Source: Larkinella humicola (GTDB lineage: Bacteria > Bacteroidota > Bacteroidia > Cytophagales > Spirosomataceae). From it: a stretch of DNA of 64,000 bases. Shown here one piece after another: positions 1-9,059 of the stretch; position 1 is the first letter of the stretch, and the number at the start of each line of letters is the position of its first letter. The notes beneath the pieces were generated by a model. The model was given only the letters and a program-made list of their open reading frames with translations, was not told the DNA's origin and ran no database searches. Location of the stretch: the NCBI RefSeq assembly GCF_008727875.1, contig NZ_VTWS01000004.1, forward strand, positions 186,001-250,000, given 5' to 3'. A program made the translations under genes and the position numbers.

Positions 1-19
1 TGGCAAGCGTAACGGTCAT
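1..19 (-). CDS. Possible start of a gene running off the left edge
   Basis: An ATG at 19-17 on the minus strand opens a frame reading MTVTLA before the window ends. It overlaps the stop of the tiny frame at 16-93 as ATGA, the spacing typical of translationally coupled genes, and lies downstream of the polyprenyl synthase on the same strand. Six codons are too few to name a product. Confidence 0.3.
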
Positions 20-93
20 AACGTGTTGTGGAGTAAGAAGTTGGCGAGTACGGGGTAATCAGGCAGAAATTCAGACGAAGCCTGGTCTTTCAT
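16..93 (-). CDS. 25-codon frame between the polyprenyl synthase and the next gene
   Basis: An ATG two bases after the polyprenyl synthase stop opens a 25-codon frame (MKDQASSEFL...) that ends in an ATGA overlap with the next frame. Tight spacing on both sides could mean a coupling peptide or a small gene. It could equally be chance, because no domain is recognisable. Confidence 0.2.
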   Translation of the reverse strand: MKDQASSEFLPDYPVLANFLLHNTL

Positions 94-95
94 TA

Positions 96-1079
96 TTAGC
101 TTTCCCGTCCGATAAGCTGTTCTGTAAAATCCAGCAACAGGGCTTTCCGGGCCGGATCGACCGAAAGTTGTTCGAAATTAGCAAAGCCCCGCGTAAAAAA
201 GTCATTGATTCGGGCTTCCGTCAGTTGCCGGATGCCGAGCTGATCATAGATGGCGGTGACGGCCTGAACCTTTTCCTGCTTGTCAAATTCCGTTGCACTG
301 AGCCAGCCGATGAGTTCATTTTTCAACGCGCCACCCGACTGTTGCAGGGCTTCGATGAGTAAAAACGTTTTTTTGTTGGCAATAATATCCCCTCCAACCT
401 GCTTTCCGAACTTCGCCGGATCTCCGTAGACATCCAGTAGATCGTCTTTCAACTGGAATCCCAGCCCGATGTTGATACCGCCTTCGCGCAGCCGCTGGCT
501 TTCCACGTCGTCGGCGCCAGCAATGATGCTGCCCAATTCGAGCGCAAAACCGAGCAAAACCGACGTTTTGAGCTTGATCATCTCGATGTACTCGTCTTCC
601 GAAACATCCCAGCGGGTCTCAAAATTCATGTCGAACTGTTGGCCTTCGCAAACTTCGGCGGCTGTGCGGTTGAAGCGGGCCAGCACTTTTTTCAAGTACG
701 GCGTTTCGACATCCAGCAGCAATTCGTAGGCATTGACCAGCATCACGTCGCCCGACAGAATGGCGATGTTGTGATTCCATTTCTCGTGCACCGTCGGCTG
801 ACCCCGGCGCAGGGGAGCCTGGTCCATGATGTCGTCGTGCATGAGCGTAAAATTGTGAAAAACCTCAACGGCCACGGCGGGTTTGAGGGCTTTTCGCCAG
901 TTGTCCCCGAACAGGTAGGCGGCCATGAGCGTCAGCAGCGGTCGCATCCGCTTGCCGCCCAGGTTCATGATGTAACTGATCGGGTCGTATAATTCGGCGG
1001 GTTGCTGGCCGTATTTCGTTTGTTGAATCTCCTGATGAAGCGCTTCTAAAAAAACAAGCGGGTTGGTGGTTTGGGTCAT
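96..1079 (-). CDS. Polyprenyl diphosphate synthase (trans-isoprenyl type)
   Basis: A 327-residue cytosolic enzyme that would condense isopentenyl diphosphate onto an allylic diphosphate to make linear prenyl diphosphates for quinones, carotenoids or carrier lipids. Seen: the GGKRMRP substrate motif at 41-47, the first aspartate-rich motif DDIMD at 82-86 followed by RRGQPT, and the second, DDLLD, at 212-216. Length fits the family. Chain length (C15 to C40) cannot be read reliably, so no symbol is given. It is last of three leftward genes after miaA, with 63 bases between them. Confidence 0.9.
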   Translation of the reverse strand: MTQTTNPLVFLEALHQEIQQTKYGQQPAELYDPISYIMNLGGKRMRPLLTLMAAYLFGDNWRKALKPAVAVEVFHNFTLMHDDIMDQAPLRRGQPTVHEKWNHNIAILSGDVMLVNAYELLLDVETPYLKKVLARFNRTAAEVCEGQQFDMNFETRWDVSEDEYIEMIKLKTSVLLGFALELGSIIAGADDVESQRLREGGINIGLGFQLKDDLLDVYGDPAKFGKQVGGDIIANKKTFLLIEALQQSGGALKNELIGWLSATEFDKQEKVQAVTAIYDQLGIRQLTEARINDFFTRGFANFEQLSVDPARKALLLDFTEQLIGRES

Positions 1080-1142
1080 GGCTCAAAAATACGGAAAACT
1101 GCCGGAATGGGAGTTACTAGTTAGGAGTTATGAGTGAAGAGT

Positions 1143-2066
1143 TTAGGAAATAGCCTGTGCTTCAGATAGGATACGATCAACTAAGTACGCCGTTGGCTGT
1201 AAACCGCCGAGCCAGTGAATGCACAAACCGTCGCGTTCCAGTTTGCGGAAAAACGTCATCTGGCGCTTGGCAAACTGGTGGATGGCGGTTTCCAGCCGGG
1301 CGGTCATGGTCGCATAATCCAGTTCGCCGTGCAGAAACTGCGTGATGAATTTATACTCCAATCCGTAAAAAATCAGTTTTTCGGCCGGAATCCCGCTTTC
1401 CAGTAAGCGTTGAACTTCGTCGATCAGACCATTTTGCAACCGCTGGAGCAAGCGGTCGGTGATTCGCTGCCGCCGAACATCGACGGGTAAATCGATTCCA
1501 AAAACCACCGCGTCGGGTTGCGAAACCGGGGCCAACAGATCCGTCAACGGATTTTCGGTTAAATACGTCGCAATTTCAATCGCCCGAATCAGCCGCTTGC
1601 GGGTGGACGTATCGGCCAGATTGCTATACTCGGAAGGAACGTTCCGAAATCGTTCGAGTAAATCGTCGTCGCTTTTCGTTTCCAGTTCCGTGCGCAAGGT
1701 CTGATTGACGGGAATAGCCGTATACCGATGCCCTTTCAAAACCGCTTCCAGGTATAAACCGGTACCGCCACAGAGGATCGGAACGTGGCCCCGCGCCAGG
1801 ATTTCGGGCAGAACGCGGTTGAAATCCTGTTGATACTGAAACAAATTGTAATCACTACCCGCGTCGACGATGTTGATAAGATGATACGGAATCGATTGAT
1901 TATCAATTCGGTATTCGTCCAGATCCTTGCCGGTGCCAATGTCCATGTCCCGGTAGACCTGCCGGGAATCCACGCTGATGATTTCACCCTTCAGCCGCCG
2001 GGCAAGCTGCACGGCCAACCGGGTTTTTCCGCTCGCGGTCGGACCGAGGATGACGATGGTTTTCAA
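1143..2066 (-). CDS. miaA: tRNA dimethylallyltransferase MiaA
   Basis: A 307-residue enzyme that adds a dimethylallyl group to N6 of adenosine 37 in tRNAs reading UNN codons. The P-loop GPTASGKT is at 8-15, followed by the family motif SVDSRQVYRDMDIGTGK and the internal GGTGLY. The C-terminal FAKRQMTFFRK stretch is typical. Length matches the family. A 40-base-arm palindrome separates it from the upstream gene on the same strand, so it may have its own promoter or depend on read-through. Confidence 0.95.
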   Translation of the reverse strand: MKTIVILGPTASGKTRLAVQLARRLKGEIISVDSRQVYRDMDIGTGKDLDEYRIDNQSIPYHLINIVDAGSDYNLFQYQQDFNRVLPEILARGHVPILCGGTGLYLEAVLKGHRYTAIPVNQTLRTELETKSDDDLLERFRNVPSEYSNLADTSTRKRLIRAIEIATYLTENPLTDLLAPVSQPDAVVFGIDLPVDVRRQRITDRLLQRLQNGLIDEVQRLLESGIPAEKLIFYGLEYKFITQFLHGELDYATMTARLETAIHQFAKRQMTFFRKLERDGLCIHWLGGLQPTAYLVDRILSEAQAIS

Positions 2067-2077
2067 GTAGCGGATTC

Positions 2078-2171
2078 GTTTACGGTTTTGGGTTTACGGT
2101 ATTCGGTGGGCTGATGCAAGCGGCTATGGATGCGTCAGCCCACCGAATACCGTAAACCCAAAACCGTAAAC
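2078..2171. repeat. Long palindrome IR1 with GGGCTGATGCA core
   Basis: Arms 2079-2118 and 2131-2170 are 40 bases each with one mismatch (plus one more pair at 2078/2171) around a 12-base loop. The inner end reads GGGCTGATGCA and TGCGTCAGCCC. The outer arm is made of TTTACGGT and GGTTTACGGTATTCGG-like units. It starts two bases after the stop of the gene at 2174-3073. It can form a strong hairpin but lacks a clear T-run. Confidence 0.9.
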
Positions 2172-2173
2172 CG

Positions 2174-3073
2174 TTAAAGAATTTTTACAAACTTAACACT
2201 CCCCGCATTATAAACCGGAATGTACCCGCTATCCGCCCTCTCGATTTCCGTTAAACCGCCGGGCAACTGACTGGGATAATGCCGGATCCACTCGCCCGGA
2301 CGAACCCAGAAGTGGTTGGGTTCAGTTAACTCCAATCGGCTGAAACCCAGTTTTTCGTAACTCCGGCCGTTCGACCAGTCGCGGTCGGCGTAGGTCATGA
2401 TGTCGTCGGGCCGAACGTCGGTCACAAAGGCTTTCAGAAGTTTGTCCAGTCCGCCAACAACCGTGCAATTCAGGTGATTGGCAAACCGCACGAGTTCGAC
2501 CGAGCGATGCGTTATGCCGTTGCGGGTGATCGACCTTGGATGGCTAAAAGTGGCAACGGCCACCAGCAGTTCCGTCGCGTTGGCGGGTTGTAGGGGAAAA
2601 TCTGGCGACAGAACCCGAAAATACCGCGCGGGCAGAAACAAACCGTATTTGTATTTGGCGTTCGTCGCGACCTGCAAATGATTTTCCTGCAAAAACCGCC
2701 CGGCAGTGGGCTTGTCGATGCGTCGAACCTGCGTCAGCCGGGCCGGAATCCGTTCGGAAAGGCCCACCATCGCCCGAAGGCGTGAAAGGACAACGGCCGG
2801 GCGTTGCCGCCAGACATCTTCCCAAAGATGAATCAACTGCTGGTTGTCGATGGAAAACCGGGTGGAAAGCTGCTGGAAAAAATACCGTACCTCCGTTTGC
2901 TGCCGGAGTCGGGAATAGGTCTCCGAGTCGATGCAGTGCAGAAGAAGAGAGGTGTCTGCAACGCGGAACAGGGAAAACGGCGTATGGGCTGTTGTTTCGA
3001 ACGGCGTTAGCGTCAGTTGGGCCGAAAGAAGCTCCTGAAAAGCAGCAGGAAATTTAATTGAGGTGTTTTCCAA
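2174..3073 (-). CDS. Mom-like GNAT-fold protein
   Basis: A 299-residue protein whose C-terminal half (about 115-257) resembles phage Mom-like acyltransferase-fold proteins. Seen: FLQENHLQ at 127-134, YGLFLP, VAVATFSHPR at 171-180, SVELVRFANHLNCTVVGG at 191-208, then MTYADRDWSNGRSYEKLGF and TEPNHFWV. The N-terminal 110 residues are unassigned. The only plausible start is TTG at 3073, since an in-frame stop lies just upstream and no early ATG exists. Known relatives occur in phages and beside homing-type nucleases. Here it sits alone beside miaA. Substrate unknown; nucleic acid or nucleotide modification is inference. Confidence 0.6.
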   Translation of the reverse strand: MENTSIKFPAAFQELLSAQLTLTPFETTAHTPFSLFRVADTSLLLHCIDSETYSRLRQQTEVRYFFQQLSTRFSIDNQQLIHLWEDVWRQRPAVVLSRLRAMVGLSERIPARLTQVRRIDKPTAGRFLQENHLQVATNAKYKYGLFLPARYFRVLSPDFPLQPANATELLVAVATFSHPRSITRNGITHRSVELVRFANHLNCTVVGGLDKLLKAFVTDVRPDDIMTYADRDWSNGRSYEKLGFSRLELTEPNHFWVRPGEWIRHYPSQLPGGLTEIERADSGYIPVYNAGSVKFVKIL

Positions 3074-3208
3074 CGGATTGACGCAAAAAGTTGTCTATAC
3101 GGCTACTATAAAGCAGGAAGTAACCGAAAGAACCGGAAATTACAGTATAATTGCTAAGTTAATCTAGTTTAATTACAACCTAAGCTCCCTGACCGACTCC
3201 CCTTGCTA

Positions 3209-3946
3209 ATGAATCATCGTGTTATCTGGGTTATTTTGATCGCCCTTCTTCTGCCCTGCACGGTTTTCGGACAGCGTGCTTCGGTAGACAGTTCATTCCG
3301 GGAACAGGCCATTCGGTACGCACACGCCCGTTATGTTCGTTCAACCGCCGACCAGGCGCGGTTGTACAATGGCGCCGAATACGTCGGCCACCTTCCGACC
3401 ATCAAAGGCTATCCCTACCTCGACTCGCTCTGGCGCACCGGCTCCGTCACCTACGATGGCATCACTTACCAGAATATTCGCCTGCTCTACGATCTGGTGG
3501 ATGACGTCGTGGTGGTGCCCCACATCGACAGCGTATACCGGATGCAGTTACAAAACATCAAAGTAAGCCAGTTTTCGATTGCCGACCACCACTTCATTCG
3601 GATTGTGCGGGATACGGCCCACAACATCGGCCTGCGAACGGGCTTTTACGACCAATTGTACGATGGGCGGTCGAAAGTGCTGGCAAAACGGGTCAAAACC
3701 ATCCGAACCGAGCTGGTACAGAACGCCGTCAAGGAGGAGTACTTATCGGAAAATAGTTTCTACATCGGCAAAAACGGCCTCTTCTATCCCGTCAAAACCA
3801 AACGATCGGTCTTGAATCTATTTGCCGATCAAAAGAAAATACTGCGCAAATACCTCCGCGAAAACCGCATCAAATTTGCGAAAAACCGCGAAGCCGCCAT
3901 TGTAAAACTCACGCAGCAGTACGACGCAGCAACCCGATCGTTATGA
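3209..3946 (+). CDS. Secreted protein of unknown function, first gene of a TonB operon
   Basis: A 245-residue protein starting with a clear Sec signal peptide (MNHRVIWVILIALLLPCTVFG, cut near Gln). The mature part is rich in charged residues and ends in a lysine/arginine-rich helix. ATG at 3209 is preferred over the in-frame TTG at 3203. Its stop overlaps the start of the TonB receptor (ATGA at 3943), so the two are probably co-translated. I do not recognise a named domain. An accessory periplasmic part of the receptor system is likely by context only. Confidence 0.75.
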   Translation: MNHRVIWVILIALLLPCTVFGQRASVDSSFREQAIRYAHARYVRSTADQARLYNGAEYVGHLPTIKGYPYLDSLWRTGSVTYDGITYQNIRLLYDLVDDVVVVPHIDSVYRMQLQNIKVSQFSIADHHFIRIVRDTAHNIGLRTGFYDQLYDGRSKVLAKRVKTIRTELVQNAVKEEYLSENSFYIGKNGLFYPVKTKRSVLNLFADQKKILRKYLRENRIKFAKNREAAIVKLTQQYDAATRSL

Positions 3947-6714
3947 CGAAATTCTACCGCACCTTATTCCTGTTGTGCTGTTTTGCGGGCTCGCTCACCG
4001 CCGGTTTCGGGCAGCAGGCGGCTGAAAAAACCATTCGCGGGCCGTTCACCAACCTATCCTTCGAGCAGTTTGTCCGGGAAGTGGAAACCCAGACCGATTA
4101 CCGGTTTTTCTACAACCTCCGCGATGTCGACAGCATCCGGGTCAACTACGAAAAAAGCGGCCAGAAACTGCCGGCGGTTTTGCAGGAGGTGCTGCAAGGC
4201 ATGAGCCTGTATTACGCCATCGACGCCAGAAGACAGGTTTTCATCACGCCGGAACGCGCCATTCGGACGGAGTTGCCCATCGGTTTTTTTGACCGGGGCA
4301 ACAGCACAGGCGAGGGCGACACGAATGTGGTCGATTACCTGGCTGAAAAAGAAAAACGCCGGATTACGCTCGAAACCCGCTTGTTCAACATCGGCCGGGC
4401 CACCAACCCCGTTCGACCCGGCAACGCCAACCTCGCGGGCCACATCCGGAATGCCGCTTCGGGCGAACCGGTGATTGGCGTGGCGGTGTATATCGAAAAA
4501 CCGCGCATCGGCGTCGTCACCGATCAGTTTGGCTATTACTCGATTACGCTGCCGCGCGGTCGGCACGAACTCCGGGTGCGCAGCATCGGGATGAAGGATA
4601 CGAAACGGCAAATTATGCTCTATTCGGACGGGAAGCTGGAAATTGAGATGGAGGACGACGTGATTGCGTTGAAAGAAGTGGTGATCGAAGCGGAGAAGGA
4701 CGTGAACGTGTCGGGGCTGCAAATGGGCCTCGAACGGCTGGACATCCGAACGCTCCGGCAGGTGCCGACGGCTTTTGGTGAAGCCGATCTGCTGAAAGTG
4801 GTGCTGACCTTACCGGGCGTCAAGTCGGTGGGAGAGAGCAGCGTGGGGCTGAACGTGCGGGGTGGCTCGACCGACCAGAACCTGATTTTATACAATGACG
4901 CGACGATTTATAACCCGTCGCACCTGTTCGGTTTTTTCTCGGCCTTCAATCCGGATATGATCAAAAGCGTCGAACTCTACAAAAGCGGTATTCCGTCGCG
5001 GTATGGCGGGCGGCTGTCATCGGTGCTGGAGGTGACCACGCGCGACGGCAACAAGAAAAAGCTGTCGGGTTCCGGCGGAATTGGCGTTTTGACGGGGCGG
5101 CTGACGCTGGAAGGGCCGATTGTCAAGGAAAAATCGTCGTTTCTGATCGGAGCGCGGTCGACGTATTCCGACTGGTTGCTCAGCAGCCTGAAAAATCCGG
5201 CATTCAAAAACAGCCGGGCGAACTTCTACGATCTGAACGCTCACATTACCCACGAATTCAACGAGAAAAATACGATTTACCTCACCGGCTACTACAGCCA
5301 GGATGAGTTTCGGCTCAACAGCGATACGGTTTACAACTACAACAACATGAACGCGACGCTGAAGTGGAAACACATCTTCAACACCAAGCTCTACAGCGTT
5401 TTTACGGGAACCACCAGCCGGTATAAATATTCCGTTTCCAGCGACCAGAATCCGGTCAATGCCTACAAGCTTACGTTTCAGATCGATCAGACAACGTTCA
5501 AAACCGATTTTAACTATTATCCGACGGCCAAACACACCATCGATTTTGGCGTCAGTTCGAATCTGTACAAACTGCGTCCGGGTCAATTTCAGCCGTTGGG
5601 GGGCGAGTCGCTGGTTCGGCCGGATGTGGTGCCGACGGAGCAGGCGCTGGAAAGCGCGTTTTATGTGGGCGACCGGTTTGATATTTCGCCCCGGTTTTCG
5701 ATCAACTTCGGCTTGCGGTATTCGCTGTTCAATTACCTCGGCCCAAAAGATGTTTACGTGTATCCCAACGGTTCGCCCAAAACCGAAGCCAATATCCTGG
5801 ACACGCTTTCGTACGGAGCCGGAAAAAACATCAAAACCTATCATGGTCCGGAATACCGGATTTCGGCGCGGTATGCGTTCACGCCCGATGCGTCGATCAA
5901 GGTCAGTTTCAACCGGATGCGGCAATACCTCCACATGCTGTCGAACACCACGGCAATGGCACCCACCGACATCTGGAAGCTGAGCGATCCGAATATTTTG
6001 CCGCAGGTGGGCGATCAGTTTTCGGTCGGTCTCTACAAGAACTTCAAAAATAACACCATCGAAACCTCGGTCGAAGGCTATTACAAAACGATGGACAACG
6101 TGCTGGATTTCCGCAGCGGTGCCACGCTGATCATGAATCATCACCCCGAAACGGAGGTGGTTCGGGCGGAAGGAATGGCGTATGGGGTTGAATTTCTGGT
6201 TAAAAAAATCACCGGGCGGTTCAACGGCTGGCTGAGTTACACGTATTCCCGCACGTTTTTGCGTGTGGATCAGAGCGTGCCGCAGGAGAACATCAATCAG
6301 GGCGAGTACTACCCCAGCAATTTCGATAAACCGCACGACGTGACCTGGGTGGGCAATTACCGCATCAACCGCCGGTTTAGCGTTTCACTCAATTTTACGT
6401 ACAGTACGGGTCGGCCCATTACGCTGCCGCTGGCGAAGTATGAGCTGGCGGGTTCGCCCCGGGTCTATTATTCGGAGCGGAACCAGTACCGGATTCCGGA
6501 TTATTACCGCGCCGACTTATCGCTCAACATCGAGGGCAACCACAAGGTTAAAAAGCTGGCGCACAGCTCCTGGACGGTGGCCGTTTACAACCTGACAGGC
6601 CGACGAAACGCCTATTCGGTGTATTTCACCTCCTTGGGCGGAGTAGTACGAGGCTACAAACTTTCCATTTTTGGGCAGGCGATTCCGACGCTCACGTACA
6701 ATTTCAAATTCTGA
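3943..6714 (+). CDS. TonB-dependent outer-membrane receptor with STN domain
   Basis: A 923-residue outer-membrane receptor for energised import of a ligand. Domains in order: signal peptide ending near FGQQ, STN (secretin/TonB short N-terminal) domain about 30-105, carboxypeptidase-like regulatory domain about 165-250 (LAGHIRNAASGEPVIGVAVY), plug about 265-375 (LNVRGGSTDQNLILYNDATI), then the beta-barrel to a terminal LTYNFKF. STN receptors often signal through FecR/FecI pairs, but neither is adjacent. It is followed at once by two DUF4249 lipoproteins and an MG2-like protein, a recurrent surface cluster in Cytophagales. Ligand unknown. Confidence 0.9.
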   Translation: MTKFYRTLFLLCCFAGSLTAGFGQQAAEKTIRGPFTNLSFEQFVREVETQTDYRFFYNLRDVDSIRVNYEKSGQKLPAVLQEVLQGMSLYYAIDARRQVFITPERAIRTELPIGFFDRGNSTGEGDTNVVDYLAEKEKRRITLETRLFNIGRATNPVRPGNANLAGHIRNAASGEPVIGVAVYIEKPRIGVVTDQFGYYSITLPRGRHELRVRSIGMKDTKRQIMLYSDGKLEIEMEDDVIALKEVVIEAEKDVNVSGLQMGLERLDIRTLRQVPTAFGEADLLKVVLTLPGVKSVGESSVGLNVRGGSTDQNLILYNDATIYNPSHLFGFFSAFNPDMIKSVELYKSGIPSRYGGRLSSVLEVTTRDGNKKKLSGSGGIGVLTGRLTLEGPIVKEKSSFLIGARSTYSDWLLSSLKNPAFKNSRANFYDLNAHITHEFNEKNTIYLTGYYSQDEFRLNSDTVYNYNNMNATLKWKHIFNTKLYSVFTGTTSRYKYSVSSDQNPVNAYKLTFQIDQTTFKTDFNYYPTAKHTIDFGVSSNLYKLRPGQFQPLGGESLVRPDVVPTEQALESAFYVGDRFDISPRFSINFGLRYSLFNYLGPKDVYVYPNGSPKTEANILDTLSYGAGKNIKTYHGPEYRISARYAFTPDASIKVSFNRMRQYLHMLSNTTAMAPTDIWKLSDPNILPQVGDQFSVGLYKNFKNNTIETSVEGYYKTMDNVLDFRSGATLIMNHHPETEVVRAEGMAYGVEFLVKKITGRFNGWLSYTYSRTFLRVDQSVPQENINQGEYYPSNFDKPHDVTWVGNYRINRRFSVSLNFTYSTGRPITLPLAKYELAGSPRVYYSERNQYRIPDYYRADLSLNIEGNHKVKKLAHSSWTVAVYNLTGRRNAYSVYFTSLGGVVRGYKLSIFGQAIPTLTYNFKF

Positions 6715-6716
6715 GC

Positions 6717-7856
6717 ATGAGAAAATACGTGACGATAGGGATTACACTACTGATCGGGAGTTGCGTCGATCCGTACCGGCCGCCGGAAGTTTCGGCTCCC
6801 AACACCTACCTGGTGGTCGACGGTTTTCTGAACGCTACGGGGGCGAGCACCATCCGCCTGTCGCGGACGCAGAATCTGTCGGAGAGCAAAAAACCGGCAA
6901 TCGAGACCAAAGCGACGGTGAAAGTGGAAGGCGAAAAAAGCGGGAGCCAGACCTTTGTCGACCAGGGTGATGGGACGTATACGCTGGCTGCCGGTGGCGT
7001 ACAGGTTGGTCAGAAATACTGCCTGAGCATCAAAACAGCCGCCGGGCGCAGCTATGCGTCAGATTACGTAACCGTGAAGCAGACGCCGAAAATTGACAAC
7101 GTGAGCTGGCAGGCGCAGAATCAGGGCGTGCAGTTTTATGTGACGACCCACGATCCGACGAACAACACAAAATATTACCGCTGGGAGTACGAAGAAACCT
7201 GGGAGTTTTACTCAGCTTATTATTCGAGCGTCGACTACCTGAACAAGCAGTTTGTGAGTCGGGCAGAAAATATCAACCATTGCTGGCGGACCGAAAAATC
7301 GACCGGCATTTTTGTGGCTTCGTCGGTCAAACTGACGGAGGACGTGATCAATCAATTTCCGCTCGTGTTCGTTTCCAATTCGTCTTCCAATCGCCTGAAG
7401 ACCCGCTACAGTCTGCTGGTCAGGCAGTCGGCCTTGACGGCGGAAGCGTTCGAATACTGGCAGAATCTGCGGAAAAATACCGAGAGTCTGGGGTCGATTT
7501 TCGATCCGCAACCGTTTCAGGTCGTCGGTAATCTCTACAGCGTGACCGATCCCGACGAACCCGTGGTGGGGTATCTGAGCGGTTATTCGGTGGAGGAACA
7601 ACGCCTTTTTGTTAGCCCGACGCAACTGCCGTCCACCTGGCGAATTCCAAGTGGCTACGAATCCTGTGTGCCGGATACGGTTTTGCTCGCGCCCCCTCCG
7701 CCCGACTTATCGGCCGCAGAGATGGCGGGGGCGGGCTGGGTTCCGATCGAGGGCTACCTCTCCCCGCAGGGTATTTTAATTGCGTACCTGATGGGGTCGC
7801 CCACCTGCATCGATTGCCGAACCGCAGGGGTGAATGTGAAACCCGGTTTCTGGTAA
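6717..7856 (+). CDS. DUF4249 lipoprotein, copy 1
   Basis: A 379-residue lipoprotein. A short hydrophobic leader ends in the lipobox IGSC with Cys16, followed by VDPYRPPEVS. The N-terminal part (about 25-120) looks like a beta-sandwich and the rest matches the DUF4249 pattern. The ATG comes two bases after the TonB receptor stop. It is a close paralogue of the next gene: both carry KQTPKIDNVSW, VQFYVTTHDPTNNTKYYRWE and GYLSGYSVEE. DUF4249 proteins are usually encoded beside TonB receptors and may be their surface partner, as SusD is for SusC. That role is inferred. Confidence 0.85.
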   Translation: MRKYVTIGITLLIGSCVDPYRPPEVSAPNTYLVVDGFLNATGASTIRLSRTQNLSESKKPAIETKATVKVEGEKSGSQTFVDQGDGTYTLAAGGVQVGQKYCLSIKTAAGRSYASDYVTVKQTPKIDNVSWQAQNQGVQFYVTTHDPTNNTKYYRWEYEETWEFYSAYYSSVDYLNKQFVSRAENINHCWRTEKSTGIFVASSVKLTEDVINQFPLVFVSNSSSNRLKTRYSLLVRQSALTAEAFEYWQNLRKNTESLGSIFDPQPFQVVGNLYSVTDPDEPVVGYLSGYSVEEQRLFVSPTQLPSTWRIPSGYESCVPDTVLLAPPPPDLSAAEMAGAGWVPIEGYLSPQGILIAYLMGSPTCIDCRTAGVNVKPGFW

Positions 7857-7904
7857 AAGACGTAGATGGATGTATAGTGTTATCGATTGATATTCAATTA
7901 GCTC

Positions 7905-9059
7905 ATGAATCGAATCAACTTTAGTTGGCGTAGTCTTCTCTTGATCGCAACCATCCTCATCGATGGTTGCGTCGATCCGTACCGGCCACCAGCGGTTTCG
8001 GCTCCCAACACCTATCTGGTGGTCGACGGTTTTCTGAATGGATCGGGTGTCAGCAGCATTCGGCTGACGCGTACGCAGAACCTCTCGGACGGTAGAAAAC
8101 CCACGGTGGAGACCAAAGCGACGGTAAAAGTGGAGGGCGAAAAAGGGGGGAGCCAAACCTTCGTCGACAAAGGCGACGGGACGTATACGCTGGCCGCTGG
8201 CGGGTTGCAGTTTAATCAAAAATACCGCCTGAGCATCAAAACAGCCGCCGGGCGCAGTTATCAGTCCGACTACGTAACCATCAAGCAAACCCCCAAAATC
8301 GATAACGTAAGTTGGAAGGCGCAGGATCAGGGCGTGCAGTTTTATGTAACGACCCACGATCCGACGAACAACACGAAATATTACCGTTGGGAGTACGAAG
8401 AAACCTGGGAGTTTTATTCCGCATTTTACTCCCGGGTCGAATACCAGAAGAAGCAATTCGTTTCCCGGATGGACGACGTCAACCATTGCTGGAGTAACGG
8501 AAAATCGACCGGTATTTTCATCGGTTCGTCGGAGAAACTGACGCAGGACGTGATCAATCAATTTCCGCTGGTATTCGTTTCCAATACGTCTTCCAATCGC
8601 CTGAAGGTTCGGTACAGCCTGCTGGTCAAGCAGTATGCCCAAACCGCAGAATCGTTTGAATACTGGCAAAACCTGCGGAAAAACACCGAAAGTCTGGGGT
8701 CGATTTTCGATCCGCAGCCGTTTCAGGTCATCGGTAATCTCCACGGCGTAACCGACCCGAACGAACCCGTGGTGGGTTATCTGAGCGGCTATTCGGTGGA
8801 AGAAAAGCGTATTTTCGTCAATGCCTCCGAACTGCCGCCCTGGCGAATTCCGAGCATGTACGAAGCCTGTCTGCCGGATACCGCTCCCCTCTTCCGAACG
8901 CCGGAAAAACCGTCGGCGGCCGATCAGGCGGAGTCGGGGGCCATTCCCATCGATGAAATTCTGTCTCCCATGGGGCAAATAATCGCTTACCGGATGAGCT
9001 CGGCCTATTGCGTCGATTGCCGGACATCGGGTACCAACGTCAAACCGACTTTCTGGTGA
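7905..9059 (+). CDS. DUF4249 lipoprotein, copy 2
   Basis: A 384-residue paralogue of the preceding gene, 48 bases downstream in the same orientation. Long identical blocks show a fairly recent tandem duplication. The leader ends LILIDGC-like with Cys22. The residue two before Cys is Asp, unusual for a lipobox, so lipidation is less certain than in copy 1. Divergence is concentrated in the leader and the last 70 residues. Its TGA overlaps the next start (TGATG at 9057-9061), which suggests coupling. Confidence 0.83.
   Translation: MNRINFSWRSLLLIATILIDGCVDPYRPPAVSAPNTYLVVDGFLNGSGVSSIRLTRTQNLSDGRKPTVETKATVKVEGEKGGSQTFVDKGDGTYTLAAGGLQFNQKYRLSIKTAAGRSYQSDYVTIKQTPKIDNVSWKAQDQGVQFYVTTHDPTNNTKYYRWEYEETWEFYSAFYSRVEYQKKQFVSRMDDVNHCWSNGKSTGIFIGSSEKLTQDVINQFPLVFVSNTSSNRLKVRYSLLVKQYAQTAESFEYWQNLRKNTESLGSIFDPQPFQVIGNLHGVTDPNEPVVGYLSGYSVEEKRIFVNASELPPWRIPSMYEACLPDTAPLFRTPEKPSAADQAESGAIPIDEILSPMGQIIAYRMSSAYCVDCRTSGTNVKPTFW

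Noticed and set aside
5017-6336. 439-codon open frame antisense to the TonB receptor
   Set aside because: Arg/His/Val-rich composition typical of a reversed reading of a beta-barrel gene; the plus-strand gene is certain.
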